A DNA stretch of 64,000 nt from the NCBI RefSeq assembly GCF_040675875.1, contig NZ_JBEGII010000001.1, forward strand, positions 2,852,001 to 2,916,000, in the 5' to 3' direction. A program made the translations under genes and the position numbers. A model generated the notes under the pieces. The model was not told where the DNA came from, searched no databases, and worked only from the letters and a program-made list of their open reading frames with translations. This document shows, piece by piece, positions 34,165-43,700 of this stretch. This stretch comes from Microbacterium sp. LWO12-1.2 (GTDB lineage Bacteria > Actinomycetota > Actinomycetes > Actinomycetales > Microbacteriaceae). The stretch's first letter is position 1. The number at the start of each line of letters is the position of its first letter.

Positions 34165-34668
34165 CTATCCGAATGTGAACGTCAGCGGGATGGGCGCGCA
34201 CGTACCGTCGGTCGCCGTGAGCGTGCCCGTGATCACACCGGGCCCGAAGCTGACGTCGGGTTGCACCGCGAACGTCGCTCCCACCGGAACAGTGAACGTG
34301 ATGCTCCCCTCGGTCGCCGAGGCTGCGGAGTACGACGCCGGCAGACCATTCACCGTTCCGCTGCCGTCCGGTGGAAGAAGGTAGGCGGAGTCGAAAGTCG
34401 CCTGGTCCTCGACCGTCACACCATTGATGTTCGTCGAGGTCTGCAACACCAGCGTCACGACCTGCGCGGTGGAGCTGGTGTTCTCGACGAAGGCGCCCTG
34501 CGGGTTCGCGGCGGTGAGCTGGTAATCGGTCCCACAACCGGCCAGCGCCTGACTGGCCGCCGCCAGCGGGGTCGCCGCCGTCAACGCGACGACGGGCACC
34601 GCCCATGCGGAACCGGCGATGAGTGTGCGCCGGCTGATTCCGTCTCCACCTGATTCTTCACGTGTCAT
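34165..34668 (-). CDS. Tat-exported protein of unknown function
   Basis: A 167-residue protein whose first 44 residues form a twin-arginine signal: SRRTLIAGSAWAVPVVALTA. The mature part is Thr/Ser/Val-rich with a beta-sandwich look (TAQVVTLVLQTST, GSITFTVPVGATF) and ends at an ...IPLTFTFG strand, possibly Ig-like. It likely folds in the cytoplasm and is exported across the membrane. An AAGGA site precedes the ATG by about 8 nt. Two 16-bp tandem repeats lie upstream. I do not recognise a family. Confidence 0.75.
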   Translation of the reverse strand: MTREESGGDGISRRTLIAGSAWAVPVVALTAATPLAAASQALAGCGTDYQLTAANPQGAFVENTSSTAQVVTLVLQTSTNINGVTVEDQATFDSAYLLPPDGSGTVNGLPASYSAASATEGSITFTVPVGATFAVQPDVSFGPGVITGTLTATDGTCAPIPLTFTFG

Positions 34669-34691
34669 GCCTGTCGTCCTTCTCGGGTAAA

Positions 34692-34727
34692 TGCTGTGTC
34701 GTTCGGGGAACTGCTGTGTCGTTCGGG
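34692..34727. repeat. tandem 16-bp repeat upstream of Tat-exported gene
   Basis: TGCTGTGTCGTTCGGG occurs at 34692-34707 and 34712-34727 (20-bp period), 24 nt before the start of the minus-strand gene. A third, shortened copy (TGCTGCG) follows at 34732. Confidence 0.7.
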
Positions 34728-34742
34728 CGACTGCTGCGAGGT

Positions 34743-35180
34743 CTAGGAGTCGGCGTTCTGTCCTGCGACCTGATCGGGGCCGTTCTCGACGGCTTCCTCG
34801 GTCATGAACAGGAATCCGAGCGAGTTGCCGTCGGGGTCGTCGAGGTCGCGCGAGTACATGAAGCCGTAGTCCTGCGCCGGCTTGGGCTCGGCGCCACCGG
34901 CTGCCAGCCCCTTGGCGAGGATCTCGTCGACGTCGTCGCGTGAGTCGCAGCTGAACGACACCGACACCTGAGCGACCTCGTTCGGGTCGGCGATCGGCTT
35001 CTCGGTGAACGTGGCGAAGTACTCACGCCGGAGGATCATGAAGAAGATGTCCTCCGACCAGACGACGCACGCGGCGTTCTCGTCGGTGAAGAGCGGATTG
35101 ATCTCGCATCCGAGCGCCGTGTAGAACGCCATGCTGCGCTCGAGATCATTGGTGGGCAGATTGACGAACACCTTGGTCAC
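34743..35180 (-). CDS. VOC/glyoxalase-fold protein
   Basis: A 145-residue protein of the vicinal-oxygen-chelate group. It starts VTKVFVNLPTNDLERSMAFYTALG and ends with the typical YGFMYSRDLDDPDGNSLGFLFM. The GTG start is set by GGGGAG 6 nt upstream; the longer frame is not needed. The 2-residue pattern FxNLPTxDLxRS is often annotated as lactoylglutathione-lyase-like, but the substrate is unknown. Confidence 0.82.
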   Translation of the reverse strand: MTKVFVNLPTNDLERSMAFYTALGCEINPLFTDENAACVVWSEDIFFMILRREYFATFTEKPIADPNEVAQVSVSFSCDSRDDVDEILAKGLAAGGAEPKPAQDYGFMYSRDLDDPDGNSLGFLFMTEEAVENGPDQVAGQNADS

Positions 35181-35319
35181 GGTGGCTCCCCTGTCAGCGT
35201 GCGGCGCCGATCCCCGTCGGTCCCCTGAGGTGATATTCGCAAAGGATGCGCGGCCGGTCAATCCTCTGTTTCGGGGGAATCTCCCCCACGGGACGGATGC
35301 CGCGGCGCCTCCTCCGCCC

Positions 35320-35334
35320 TACGGTGGGAGGATG
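35320..35334 (+). promoter_or_regulatory. -10 and start of histidine kinase gene
   Basis: TACGGT, spacer gggagg (6 nt), then ATG; fixes the start in a frame that is open well upstream. Confidence 0.65.
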
Positions 35335-36582
35335 CCGTTCACCCGCACGCCGACCGACCGCGACCGCCGCAATGACCTGCTGCTGGCCGTCGTCCTGTTC
35401 GCCGGAGCCGTCATCAGCGCGGGGCTGTCGTCGATCGCCCAGATCTACGGCGACCAGCAGGCTCCCCTGTGGACCGCGCTGATCTATGCCGTCGTCGTGA
35501 CCGCTCCCCTCGCGTTCCGTCGCCGCTGGCCCGGCATCGTCGCCGTGGTGACCTCGACGGCCTACTTCGTCGCGGTGAGTGTGAAGGTGCCGGAGCTCTA
35601 CGTCGGCAACATCGCGATGTTCATCGGCCTGTACTCGGTCGGCGCCTGGATGAACGACCGCCGCCGCGCCATGATCGTGCGCACCGCGATCATCATCGGC
35701 ATGTTCGCCTGGCTGCTGATCACCATGTACTACGAGGCGATCAAGCAAGCCGATGAGGCGGATGTCGTCGCCGGGGCGTTCTCGCCATACATCGCCTTCA
35801 TGATGCTCCAGATCATGCTGAACGCGCTCTACTTCGGTGGGGCGTACTACTTCGGCGAGCGCGCGTGGGCGTCAGCGGCAGAGCGCACGGTGCTGGAGCA
35901 GCGCACGATCGAGCTGGAACGCGAGCGCGAGGTCACCGCGGCGCAGGCCGTGGCGCTGGACCGAGTGCGCATCGCCAGGGAGTTGCACGACGTCGTCGCC
36001 CACCACGTGTCGGTCATGGGGGTGCAGGCGGGAGCCGCGCGCCTGGTGATCGACCGGGACCCTGCGGAGTCGAAGCGGATCCTGACCGGGATCGAGTCCT
36101 CCGCGCGCGATGCGATCAGCGAGCTGCGACAGCTGCTGGAGACGCTGCGCACGCCCGGGGGTGACACGACGGAGCCGGCATCCACCCTGACTCTCGAGGA
36201 CATCGCCGAACTCACCGCCTCCTCCACGGATGCGGGACTGCCCACCGCGTACACCGTGATCGGCGACCCGGTGCGCGTGCCATCGGTCGTCGCCGTGAAC
36301 CTCTATCGCATCGCGCAGGAGTCGCTCACGAATGCCCGCCGTCACGCCGGAGTCGGAGCGACCGCTGATGTGCGGGTGCGCTACGACCACGACGGCGTCG
36401 AGGTCGAGATCGTCAACACCGGTCGCACGGTCGGCCAGCTCCGACCAGGGCTCGGGCAGCTCGGCATGCGCGAGCGCGCGATCGCCTCTGGCGGCACGAT
36501 CGAGGTGTCACCGCGCCCGCACGGGGGACTGCGCGTGCGGGCGCGTGTGCCGCTCTCCCCCACCACGAAGGAGCATGCATGA
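35332..36582 (+). CDS. NarL/DesK-type sensor histidine kinase
   Basis: A 416-residue kinase. The N-terminus has about five or six membrane segments (residues 15-170), consistent with a membrane-embedded sensor. The dimerisation histidine is H219 in IARELHDVVAHHVSVMGVQAGAAR (HisKA_3), and the ATPase region ends in GLGQLGMRERAIASGGTIEV. It passes phosphate to the response regulator whose ATG overlaps its stop (ATGA). The start is the ATG 6 nt after TACGGT. Confidence 0.92.
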   Translation: MPFTRTPTDRDRRNDLLLAVVLFAGAVISAGLSSIAQIYGDQQAPLWTALIYAVVVTAPLAFRRRWPGIVAVVTSTAYFVAVSVKVPELYVGNIAMFIGLYSVGAWMNDRRRAMIVRTAIIIGMFAWLLITMYYEAIKQADEADVVAGAFSPYIAFMMLQIMLNALYFGGAYYFGERAWASAAERTVLEQRTIELEREREVTAAQAVALDRVRIARELHDVVAHHVSVMGVQAGAARLVIDRDPAESKRILTGIESSARDAISELRQLLETLRTPGGDTTEPASTLTLEDIAELTASSTDAGLPTAYTVIGDPVRVPSVVAVNLYRIAQESLTNARRHAGVGATADVRVRYDHDGVEVEIVNTGRTVGQLRPGLGQLGMRERAIASGGTIEVSPRPHGGLRVRARVPLSPTTKEHA

Positions 36583-37271
36583 CCTCCTCCCCCATCCGCG
36601 TGCTGCTCGTCGACGACCACGCGATGCTCCGTGCCGGGTTCCGCACGATCCTCGAGACGCAACCCGACATCACGGTGGTCGGTGAAGCGGCGACCGGGGC
36701 GGATGCGGTGGTGCAGGCATCCGCTCTGCACCCCGATGTCATCACGATGGACGTGCAGATGCCCGACATGGACGGCATCGAGGCGACCAGACTCATCGTG
36801 GCCGACCCCGAGGTGGCCGCCGCGATCGCGATCGTCACGACCTTCGACCGCGATGATTACCTGCACAGGGCGCTCGAGGCCGGAGCCAGCGGGTTCCTGC
36901 TCAAGAACGCCGACGCCGAGGACCTGATCGCCGCCGTGCGCGCTCTCGCCGCCGGCGACGGGATGCTGGCCCCCGAAGTCACGCGCCGGGTGCTCGCCCG
37001 GTTCGCCGCGACCCCCGGGCCCGTGGCCCCCACCGCCCCGGTCGCCCCCGCGCCTGCCGGCCCCGTGACCGTGCTCGCCGAGCCGCTCACCGAGCGCGAA
37101 GCCGAGGTGCTGGCGCTGCTCGCGGACGCCCGCAGCAATGCCGAGATCGCCGGAGCGCTGTACATCGGCGAAGCCACGGTGAAGACGCACGTCTCGCGCA
37201 TCCTGCAGAAGCTCGGTGCACGCGACCGCGTGCAGGCCGTCGTGTTGGCGCACCGTCTCGGGCTCGCTTAG
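36579..37271 (+). CDS. NarL/FixJ-type response regulator
   Basis: A 230-residue regulator with an N-terminal receiver. Its phosphorylation aspartate is D58 in HPDVITMDVQMPDMDGIEA. An Ala/Pro linker (~147-165) precedes the LuxR-type HTH (LTEREAEVLALLADARSNAEIAGALYIGEATVKTHVSRI). It is translationally coupled to the kinase. The linker is Val/Ala/Pro-rich and somewhat long. Probable targets are its own operon or the downstream transporters, but no operator could be assigned. Confidence 0.94.
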   Translation: MTSSPIRVLLVDDHAMLRAGFRTILETQPDITVVGEAATGADAVVQASALHPDVITMDVQMPDMDGIEATRLIVADPEVAAAIAIVTTFDRDDYLHRALEAGASGFLLKNADAEDLIAAVRALAAGDGMLAPEVTRRVLARFAATPGPVAPTAPVAPAPAGPVTVLAEPLTEREAEVLALLADARSNAEIAGALYIGEATVKTHVSRILQKLGARDRVQAVVLAHRLGLA

Positions 37272-37300
37272 CGATCCACGGAACGACCCCGCCCGGGCGC

Positions 37301-37315
37301 TAGCCTCGGAGCATG
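37301..37315 (+). promoter_or_regulatory. -10 and start of benE-like gene
   Basis: TAGCCT, spacer cggagc (6 nt), then ATG. Confidence 0.65.
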
Positions 37316-38485
37316 CCCGGCACCACTCCCCTATCCCGCCCGATCCTGGCGGGCATCGTCACGGCCCTGGTGGGCTTCACGAGCTCCTTCGCCGTCGTCC
37401 TCACCGGGCTCAGCGCCGTCGGGGCCACGGCCGCGCAGGCCGCGAGCGGACTCCTCGCCGTGAGCCTGACGATGGGGCTCGCGTGCATCGTGTTGGCATG
37501 GCGGTATCGGATGCCGATCACCGCCGCATGGTCCACTCCCGGTGCCGCGCTGCTCGCCGCGACCGGGACAGTGGACGGCGGATGGTCGGCCGCGGTCGGC
37601 GCCTTCCTCGTGGCCTCCGCGCTGATCCTGCTGACCGCACTGTGGCCCGCGCTCGGTGCACTGATCGCCCGCATCCCTCCCTCGATCGCCCAGGCGATGC
37701 TCGCCGGCGTGCTGCTGCCGCTGTGTCTCGCGCCGATCACCGGCATCGTGGCGAACCCCTGGGGTGTCGTTCCGGTCATCGTGACCTGGCTGGTCTTCGC
37801 CCGCTTCGCGCCGCGGTGGGCGGTGCCTCTGGCGTTCGTCACGGCGACCGTGGTGGTCGCCGTCTCCCTCGTGCAGGAGAGTGCGCCCGTCGATCCGTCG
37901 CTGCTGGTGCCGCGCTTCGAGCTCACCGCGCCGACGTTCACGGTCGGCGCGCTGATCGGGCTGGCGCTGCCGCTGTTCATCGTGACCATGGCATCGCAGA
38001 ACGTGCCCGGCGTCGCCGTGATGCGCAGCTTCGGATATGAAGTGCCCTGGCGCCCGGCGATGCTCGTGACCGGCCTCGGCACTGCGCTCGGCGCCCCCGC
38101 CGGAGGCCACGCGATCAACCTCGCCGCCATCAGCGCTGCCCTCGCCGCAGGGCCCGACGCCGACCCCGACCCGCAGCGACGCTGGGTCGCGGGAGTCTCG
38201 ACGGGCGTGTCCTACCTCGTGCTGGGCGGATTCTCGGCCGCCTTCGCCGCACTCGTCCTCCTCGCCCCCGAGGCCGTGATCCCCGCGGTCGCCGGCCTCG
38301 CCCTGTTCGCCGCCTTCGGCTCGTCGGTGCAGCAGGCGATCGACGACCCCGGCGAACGGCTCCCCGCGGTCGTGACGTTCCTGGTCGCGGCATCCGGCGT
38401 CGCGGTGCTCGGCATCAGCGCCGCGTTCTGGGCGCTCGTCGCCGGTCTTCTGGTGCGCACGGTGCTGCACGCCGGGCGGCACTGA
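37313..38485 (+). CDS. benE: BenE-family benzoate:proton symporter homologue
   Basis: A 390-residue transporter with about 12 membrane segments. The N-terminus PILAGIVTALVGFTSSFAVVLTGLSAVGATAAQAASGLLAV and PITAAWSTPGAALLA are characteristic of BenE. No benzoate-degradation genes are adjacent, so the actual substrate is uncertain; some homologues import other aromatic acids. TAGCCT ends 6 nt before the ATG (cggagc), consistent with leaderless expression. It is followed by the 2+2 hairpin at 38503. Confidence 0.85.
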   Translation: MPGTTPLSRPILAGIVTALVGFTSSFAVVLTGLSAVGATAAQAASGLLAVSLTMGLACIVLAWRYRMPITAAWSTPGAALLAATGTVDGGWSAAVGAFLVASALILLTALWPALGALIARIPPSIAQAMLAGVLLPLCLAPITGIVANPWGVVPVIVTWLVFARFAPRWAVPLAFVTATVVVAVSLVQESAPVDPSLLVPRFELTAPTFTVGALIGLALPLFIVTMASQNVPGVAVMRSFGYEVPWRPAMLVTGLGTALGAPAGGHAINLAAISAALAAGPDADPDPQRRWVAGVSTGVSYLVLGGFSAAFAALVLLAPEAVIPAVAGLALFAAFGSSVQQAIDDPGERLPAVVTFLVAASGVAVLGISAAFWALVAGLLVRTVLHAGRH

Positions 38486-38502
38486 GCTCCCGCCGGGTTC
38501 GT

Positions 38503-38580
38503 CGAGTGCACGGCTTCGCGTCGACTGCACGACATCCGCGCGTGGGTACGTCGTGCACTCGGCAGCATCCCGTGCACTCG
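38503..38580. repeat. 2+2 inverted repeat of CGAGTGCACG, between benE and natA-like gene
   Basis: CGAGTGCACG at 38503-38512 and variant CGACTGCACG at 38522-38531 are followed by CGTGCACTCG at 38552-38561 and 38571-38580. It can fold into a large hairpin and probably ends the benE transcript. Confidence 0.65.
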
Positions 38581-38629
38581 GCAACAGCATCCGCCGCACG
38601 GGTGATGCGGGAGAGTCCGCCACAGGGGG

Positions 38630-38649
38630 GATGCCCGGACGAGGGCATC
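38630..38649. promoter_or_regulatory. 7-bp dyad upstream of natA-like -10
   Basis: GATGCCC (38630-38636) and GGGCATC (38643-38649) are separated by 6 bp and end 5 nt before TAGCGT. Candidate operator of the ABC exporter. Confidence 0.4.
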
Positions 38650-38653
38650 TCCG

Positions 38654-38668
38654 TAGCGTGGGGGCATG
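38654..38668 (+). promoter_or_regulatory. -10 and start of natA-like gene
   Basis: TAGCGT, spacer gggggc (6 nt), then ATG. Confidence 0.65.
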
Positions 38669-39562
38669 ACCACTGGACCCCTCGAATTGACGGGCATCAC
38701 CAAGAGCTACGGCTCTCGGCGCGTGCTCGACGACGTCTCCTTCACCGTGACCCCCGGACGCCTGACCGGCTTCGTCGGCGGCAACGGCGCCGGCAAGACC
38801 ACGACCATGCGCATCGTGCTCGGGCTGCTGTCAGCCGACGGCGGGCGGGTCGATCTGAACGGCACACCGCTCACCACGGATGACCGCCGCCGCTTCGGCT
38901 ACATGCCGGAGGAGCGCGGCCTCTACCCCAAGATGAAGGTGCTCGAGCAGATCGTCTACCTGGCGCGGCTGCACGGCTTCGGCAAGGTCGAGGCCACCGC
39001 GCGGGCGACCGAACTGCTCAGCGAACTGGGCTTGGGCGAACGCCTCGACGACACGATCGAGTCCCTCTCCCTCGGCAACCAGCAGCGCGCGCAGATCGCC
39101 GCCGCTCTGGTGCACGACCCTGAGGTGCTCATCCTCGACGAGCCGTTCTCCGGCCTCGACCCGCTCGCGGTCGACGTGGTCGCCGGCGTGCTGCAGTCCA
39201 GCGCCGCGAAAGGCGCGGCCATCCTGTTCTCCTCGCACCAACTCGATGTGGTCGAGCGCCTGTGCGACGACCTCGTCATCCTCGCCGGCGGCACGATCCG
39301 CGCCTCCGGCTCGCGCGACGCACTCCGCTCCGAGCACGCGGGCAACCGGTACGAGCTGGTCTCGGCGGGCGACGCCGGCTGGCTGCGCACCGAACCCGGC
39401 GTCACCGTCGTCGACTTCGAGGGCGGCTACGCGCTGTTCGACGCCGACGGCCCCGACACGGCGCAGCGCGTCCTGCGGTCCGCCGTGGAGCGCGGCGACG
39501 TCGCCAGCTTCTCCCCCAAGCATCCCTCTCTCGCCCAGATCTTCAAGGAGGTCATCCAGTGA
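38666..39562 (+). CDS. ABC transporter ATPase (NatA-like)
   Basis: A 298-residue ATPase. Walker A is GGNGAGKT (38-45). The signature is the atypical LSLGNQQR in place of LSGGQ, and Walker B with the D-loop is LILDEPFSGLDPLAVDVV. The His-loop is SSHQLD. The C-terminal ~90 residues are those of ABC-2 exporters. With the following permease it forms a NatAB-like exporter of sodium, drugs or peptides. The ATG lies 6 nt after TAGCGT, with a 7-bp dyad upstream. Confidence 0.92.
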   Translation: MTTGPLELTGITKSYGSRRVLDDVSFTVTPGRLTGFVGGNGAGKTTTMRIVLGLLSADGGRVDLNGTPLTTDDRRRFGYMPEERGLYPKMKVLEQIVYLARLHGFGKVEATARATELLSELGLGERLDDTIESLSLGNQQRAQIAAALVHDPEVLILDEPFSGLDPLAVDVVAGVLQSSAAKGAAILFSSHQLDVVERLCDDLVILAGGTIRASGSRDALRSEHAGNRYELVSAGDAGWLRTEPGVTVVDFEGGYALFDADGPDTAQRVLRSAVERGDVASFSPKHPSLAQIFKEVIQ

Positions 39563-40671
39563 ACCCTTCGACAGGCTCAGGGACCCAGCGCGCCACGCAG
39601 ACCTCGAACGGCATCTGGCTCGTCGCAGAGCGCGAGATCGGGTCGAAGCTGCGCAGCAAGGCCTTCATGATCTCGACCGGCATCCTGCTGCTGCTCGCCC
39701 TGGTCGGCATCCTGCTCTCCGGATTCGCAAGCAACAACAGCGCCGAGGAGAAGATGCCGGTGGCGGCGACCTCGCAGACCGAAGCCGCCGTATCGGCCCT
39801 GCCGAACGTCACCGTCACCGAGGTGTCCGATCAGGCCGCGGCCGAGGAGCTCGTGCGCTCCGAGAAGGTCGACGCCGCCGTGATCCCCGGTGACGGACCC
39901 GCGGGCTACACGGTCATCGCGCTGAAGGATGCGCCCGGCTCGCTCGTCTCGGCGCTGTCGCAGTCGCCGGATGTCGTGATCCTCGACCCCGCGACCACCA
40001 ACCCGCTGCTGCGCTACTTCATCGCGATCGGTTTCGGCCTCGTGTTCATGATGGCTGCGGCGACCTTCGGCGGCACGATCGCGCAGAGCGTCGTCGAGGA
40101 GAAGCAGACGCGCGTCGTCGAGGTGCTGCTGTCGGCGATCCCCGCCCGCACCCTGCTCGCCGGCAAGGTGATCGGCAACACCGTACTCGCGATGGGACAG
40201 ATCCTCGCTCTCGCCGCGATCGCCACGGTCGGGCTGATCATCACGGGTCAGAACGAGATCCTCGCCACCCTCGGGGCGCCGATCATCTGGTTCGCGGTGT
40301 TCTTCCTGTTCGGGTTCATCCTGCTCGCGTCGATGTTCGCCGCCGCGGCATCCATGGTCTCCCGCCAGGAGGACATCGGATCGACCACGACCCCGATCAC
40401 CATGCTGATCATGGCCCCGTACATCCTGGTCATCGTCTTCAACGACAACCCGTTGGTGCTGACGATCATGTCGTACGTGCCGTTCTCGGCTCCGGTCGGC
40501 ATGCCGATGCGCCTGTTCGTCGGCGAGGCGCAGTGGTGGGAGCCGCTGCTGAGCCTCGTGATCCTCTTGGCGAGCTGCGTGGCCGCGATCGTGATCGGGG
40601 CGAAGATCTACGAGAACTCGCTCCTGCGCATGGGCACGCGTGTGAAGCTCAAGGACGCGCTGCGCGGCTGA
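39559..40671 (+). CDS. ABC-2 type permease (NatB-like)
   Basis: A 370-residue permease with about six membrane helices and a large external loop (~55-140) after helix 1, as in NatB. The N-terminus is preceded by NPSTGSGTQRATQTSNG, encoded by a REP-like repeat, with a GTG start that overlaps the natA-type gene's stop. A later start is unlikely without its first helix. The C-terminus LLRMGTRVKLKDALRG ends at a clear terminator. Confidence 0.9.
   Translation: MNPSTGSGTQRATQTSNGIWLVAEREIGSKLRSKAFMISTGILLLLALVGILLSGFASNNSAEEKMPVAATSQTEAAVSALPNVTVTEVSDQAAAEELVRSEKVDAAVIPGDGPAGYTVIALKDAPGSLVSALSQSPDVVILDPATTNPLLRYFIAIGFGLVFMMAAATFGGTIAQSVVEEKQTRVVEVLLSAIPARTLLAGKVIGNTVLAMGQILALAAIATVGLIITGQNEILATLGAPIIWFAVFFLFGFILLASMFAAAASMVSRQEDIGSTTTPITMLIMAPYILVIVFNDNPLVLTIMSYVPFSAPVGMPMRLFVGEAQWWEPLLSLVILLASCVAAIVIGAKIYENSLLRMGTRVKLKDALRG
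39564..39585. repeat. REP-like 22-bp element, copy 2, inside a permease start
   Basis: CCCTTCGACAGGCTCAGGGA begins right after the GTG and one codon; it encodes PSTGSGT of the natB-like N-terminus. Confidence 0.65.
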
Positions 40672-40686
40672 CGCGCACGTCAGACA

Positions 40687-40723
40687 CGAAACCCCCTGTC
40701 GCGGCCTGCGGCAGGGGGTTTCG
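40687..40723. terminator. bidirectional terminator between natB-like gene and putA
   Basis: CGAAACCCCCTG (40687-40698) pairs perfectly with CAGGGGGTTTCG (40712-40723), loop 13 nt. It lies in the 69-bp gap between the convergent genes. Confidence 0.85.
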
Positions 40724-40740
40724 TCGTCATCGCTCCGTGC

Positions 40741-43700
40741 TCAGATCACGCCGTCCGTCAGCCCGGTCGGGTTGCCGAAGCGGTGGTTCGTGATCGACAC
40801 GGCCTGCTCGTGCAGGAACGGCAGCATCTCCACCCGTCCGGCACCCGTGACGGCGTGCGACCAGACGGCCACGTCCGGGCTTCCGCCCAGCGCGGCGAAC
40901 AGCGCAGAGGCGTCGCCGCCGACCAGACGCACCCGCTGCCAGCTGCTCTGGCCCTTCGACACCGCCGTGGCGTAGTTCTTGGCCCACGCGGCGTCCTTCT
41001 CATGCTTCACGGTCACGCCCTGTGCGCGCAGCGCCTTCTCGACACCGCTCGGCAGGCTCGCGGCCGAGACCGTGAACGGGCTGCCGCTGCGCAGGGCCGC
41101 GGCGAGCACGCGCACGCTGTCGACCAGCGGCGCGTCCTCCGACAGGCGCACGTCGACGGCGACCGGACGGTAGCGGAACAGGTTGCGCTCGACGCCCAGC
41201 CCCGACTTGTCGGAGACGGCGCCGAACTCGGTGGTCCAGGCGCTCTCATCGGAAGCAGCGGCCCGCCGCAGCCAGTCGCTCTGCGCGCCGTCGAGCTCGC
41301 CGTCGGCCGCACGCAGCAGCCCCTCGATCGCGGGCACCATCGCTGCGCCCGGCACCGCAGCGGGGAGCTCGGATGCCGCCCACTCGCCGAGCCCGAAGAG
41401 GTAGTTCGGGCCACCGGCCTTGGCACCGGCGCCGACGGCCGAGCGCTTCCAGCCGCCGAACGGCTGACGCTGCACGATCGCGCCGGTGATGCCGCGGTTC
41501 ACATACAGGTTGCCGGCCTCGACGCGGTCGAGCCAGGTGGCGACCTCTGCGGAGTCGAGCGAGTGCAGGCCGGCGGTCAGGCCGTAGTCCACTGCGTTCT
41601 GCAGGCGGATGGCCTCGTCGAGGTCTTTGGCGTGCATGATGCCGAGCACCGGTCCGAAGAACTCCGTCATGTGGAAGTACGAGCCCTCGGCGACCCCGGT
41701 CTTCACGCCGGGAGTCCACTGCTTCCCCTCGGCGTCGAGCTTGCGGGGCTTCACGAGCCACTTCTCGCCCTTGCCGAGCTCGGTCAGCGCGGCGAGCAGC
41801 TTGCCGTCGGCGGGCTCGATGATCGGACCCATCTGCGTGCTCGGGTCGTCGGGCAGGCCGACGCGCATCGAGGCGACCGCGTCGACGAGCTGCCGCTCGA
41901 ACCGGCGCGAGTCCGCGACCGAGCCGACGAGGATCGCGAGGGATGCCGCGGAGCACTTCTGCCCTGCGTGACCGAAGGCGCTGCGGGCGACGTCGGCGGC
42001 GGCGAGGTCGAGGTCGGCCGACGGCGTCACGATGATCGCGTTCTTGCCACTCGTCTCGGCGAGCAGCGGCAGGTCGGACCGGAACGAGCGGAACAGCTGC
42101 GCGGTCTCGTAGCCGCCGGTGAGGATCACGCGGTCCACCTCTGGACTCGCGACCAGGCGGGTGCCCAGGTCGCGCGAAGCCAGGTCGACCAGGGCGAGCA
42201 GATCGCGCGGCACCCCGGCGGCCCACAGCGCCTCGATCATGACGGCTCCGCAACGCTGGGTCAGCTTGGCGGGCTTGATGATCACGCCGGAGCCGGAGGC
42301 GAGTGCGGCCAGCACGCCACCGGCGGGGATCGCGACGGGGAAGTTCCACGGCGGGGTCACGACCGTGACCTTCGAGGGGATGAACTCGGCCCCCGACACG
42401 GTCTCGAGGTCCTTCGCCCGTTCGGCGTAGTAGTGCGCGAAGTCGATCGCCTCGCTGATCTCGGGGTCGGCCTCGGCGAGGGTCTTGCCCGCCTCGTGCG
42501 CCATGATCTCGAGCAGCCGGCCGCGGCGTGCGGAGAGCTCGTCACCTGCGCGGTGCAGCACGGCGGCGCGCTCGGCGGCGGGAAGAGCAGCCCACTTCTC
42601 GGCCGCTGCGGTGGCGGCGGCGAAGATGCCGTCGAGCTGCGCGGTCGTCTCGACGCGTGCGGCGGCGATCGCATCGACACCGAGGGTCGTGTGCACCGAC
42701 CGCTGCAGGATCGCCCGGCCCCAGGCGCGGTTGGCGCCGAGTGCGGGGTCGGTGTCGGGCTGGTTGTGGAACGCGGTCGTCGGGGTGGCGGCATCCGCTT
42801 CCGTCGCGCGGTTCTGCACGCGGTTCGAGGCAGGCACAGAGCGATCGGCCTCGAGCCCGGCGAGCGACCGCTCGAAGCGCTCCCGCTCGCGGGTGAGCAG
42901 CGTCGGGTTCGAGGCGAGCTCGAAGACGGCCGACATGAAGTTCTCGGAGCTGGCGTTCTCCTCCAGGCGGCGCACGAGGTACGCGATCGCGACGTCGAAC
43001 TCCGCCGGGTTCACGACCGGTGTGTACAGCAGCAGGCGACCGACGTCCTTGCGGACCGCCTCGGCCTGGCCGGTCGCCATGCCGAGGAGCATCTCGTACT
43101 CGACCAGTGAACCGCCGTCGACCCCGCGCGCCTGCGACAGCAGCCACGTGTACGCGATGTCGAAGAGGTTGTGGCCGGCGACGCCGATGCGCACGGCGTC
43201 CAGGCGCTCGGGCGTCAGCGCCCAGTCGAGCACACGCTTGTAGTTGGTGTCGGAGTCCTGCTTGGTCGAGTAGGTCGCGAGCGGCCAGCCGTGCACGGCG
43301 GCGTCGACGTGCTCCATCGCCAGGTTCGCGCCCTTGACGACGCGCACCTTGATCGGCGCTCCGCCCTTCGCCCGCCGCGCTGTCGCCCACTCCTGCAGGT
43401 GCTGCATCGCGCCGAGGGCGTCGGGGAGGTACGCCTGCAGCACGATGCCGGCTTCGAGGTTCTCGAGTCCCGGCTGGTCGAGGATGCTGGTGAACGCCGC
43501 GATCGTCAGGTCGAGGTCGCGGAACTCCTCCATGTCGAGGTTGATGAACTTCGCCTTGCCTGCGGCCTCGGAACGTGCCGCGAGCTCGTACAGCGGGGTG
43601 AGGCGGGTCACGACGTCGGCGACGGCCTCATCGAACGACCACATCGACAGCTGGCTGACCACGCTGGACACCTTGATCGAGACGTAGTCGACGTCGTCGC

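Noticed and set aside
40783..43110. A long plus-strand frame across putA
   Set aside because: Antisense shadow of putA; the real gene has full PutA domains on the minus strand.
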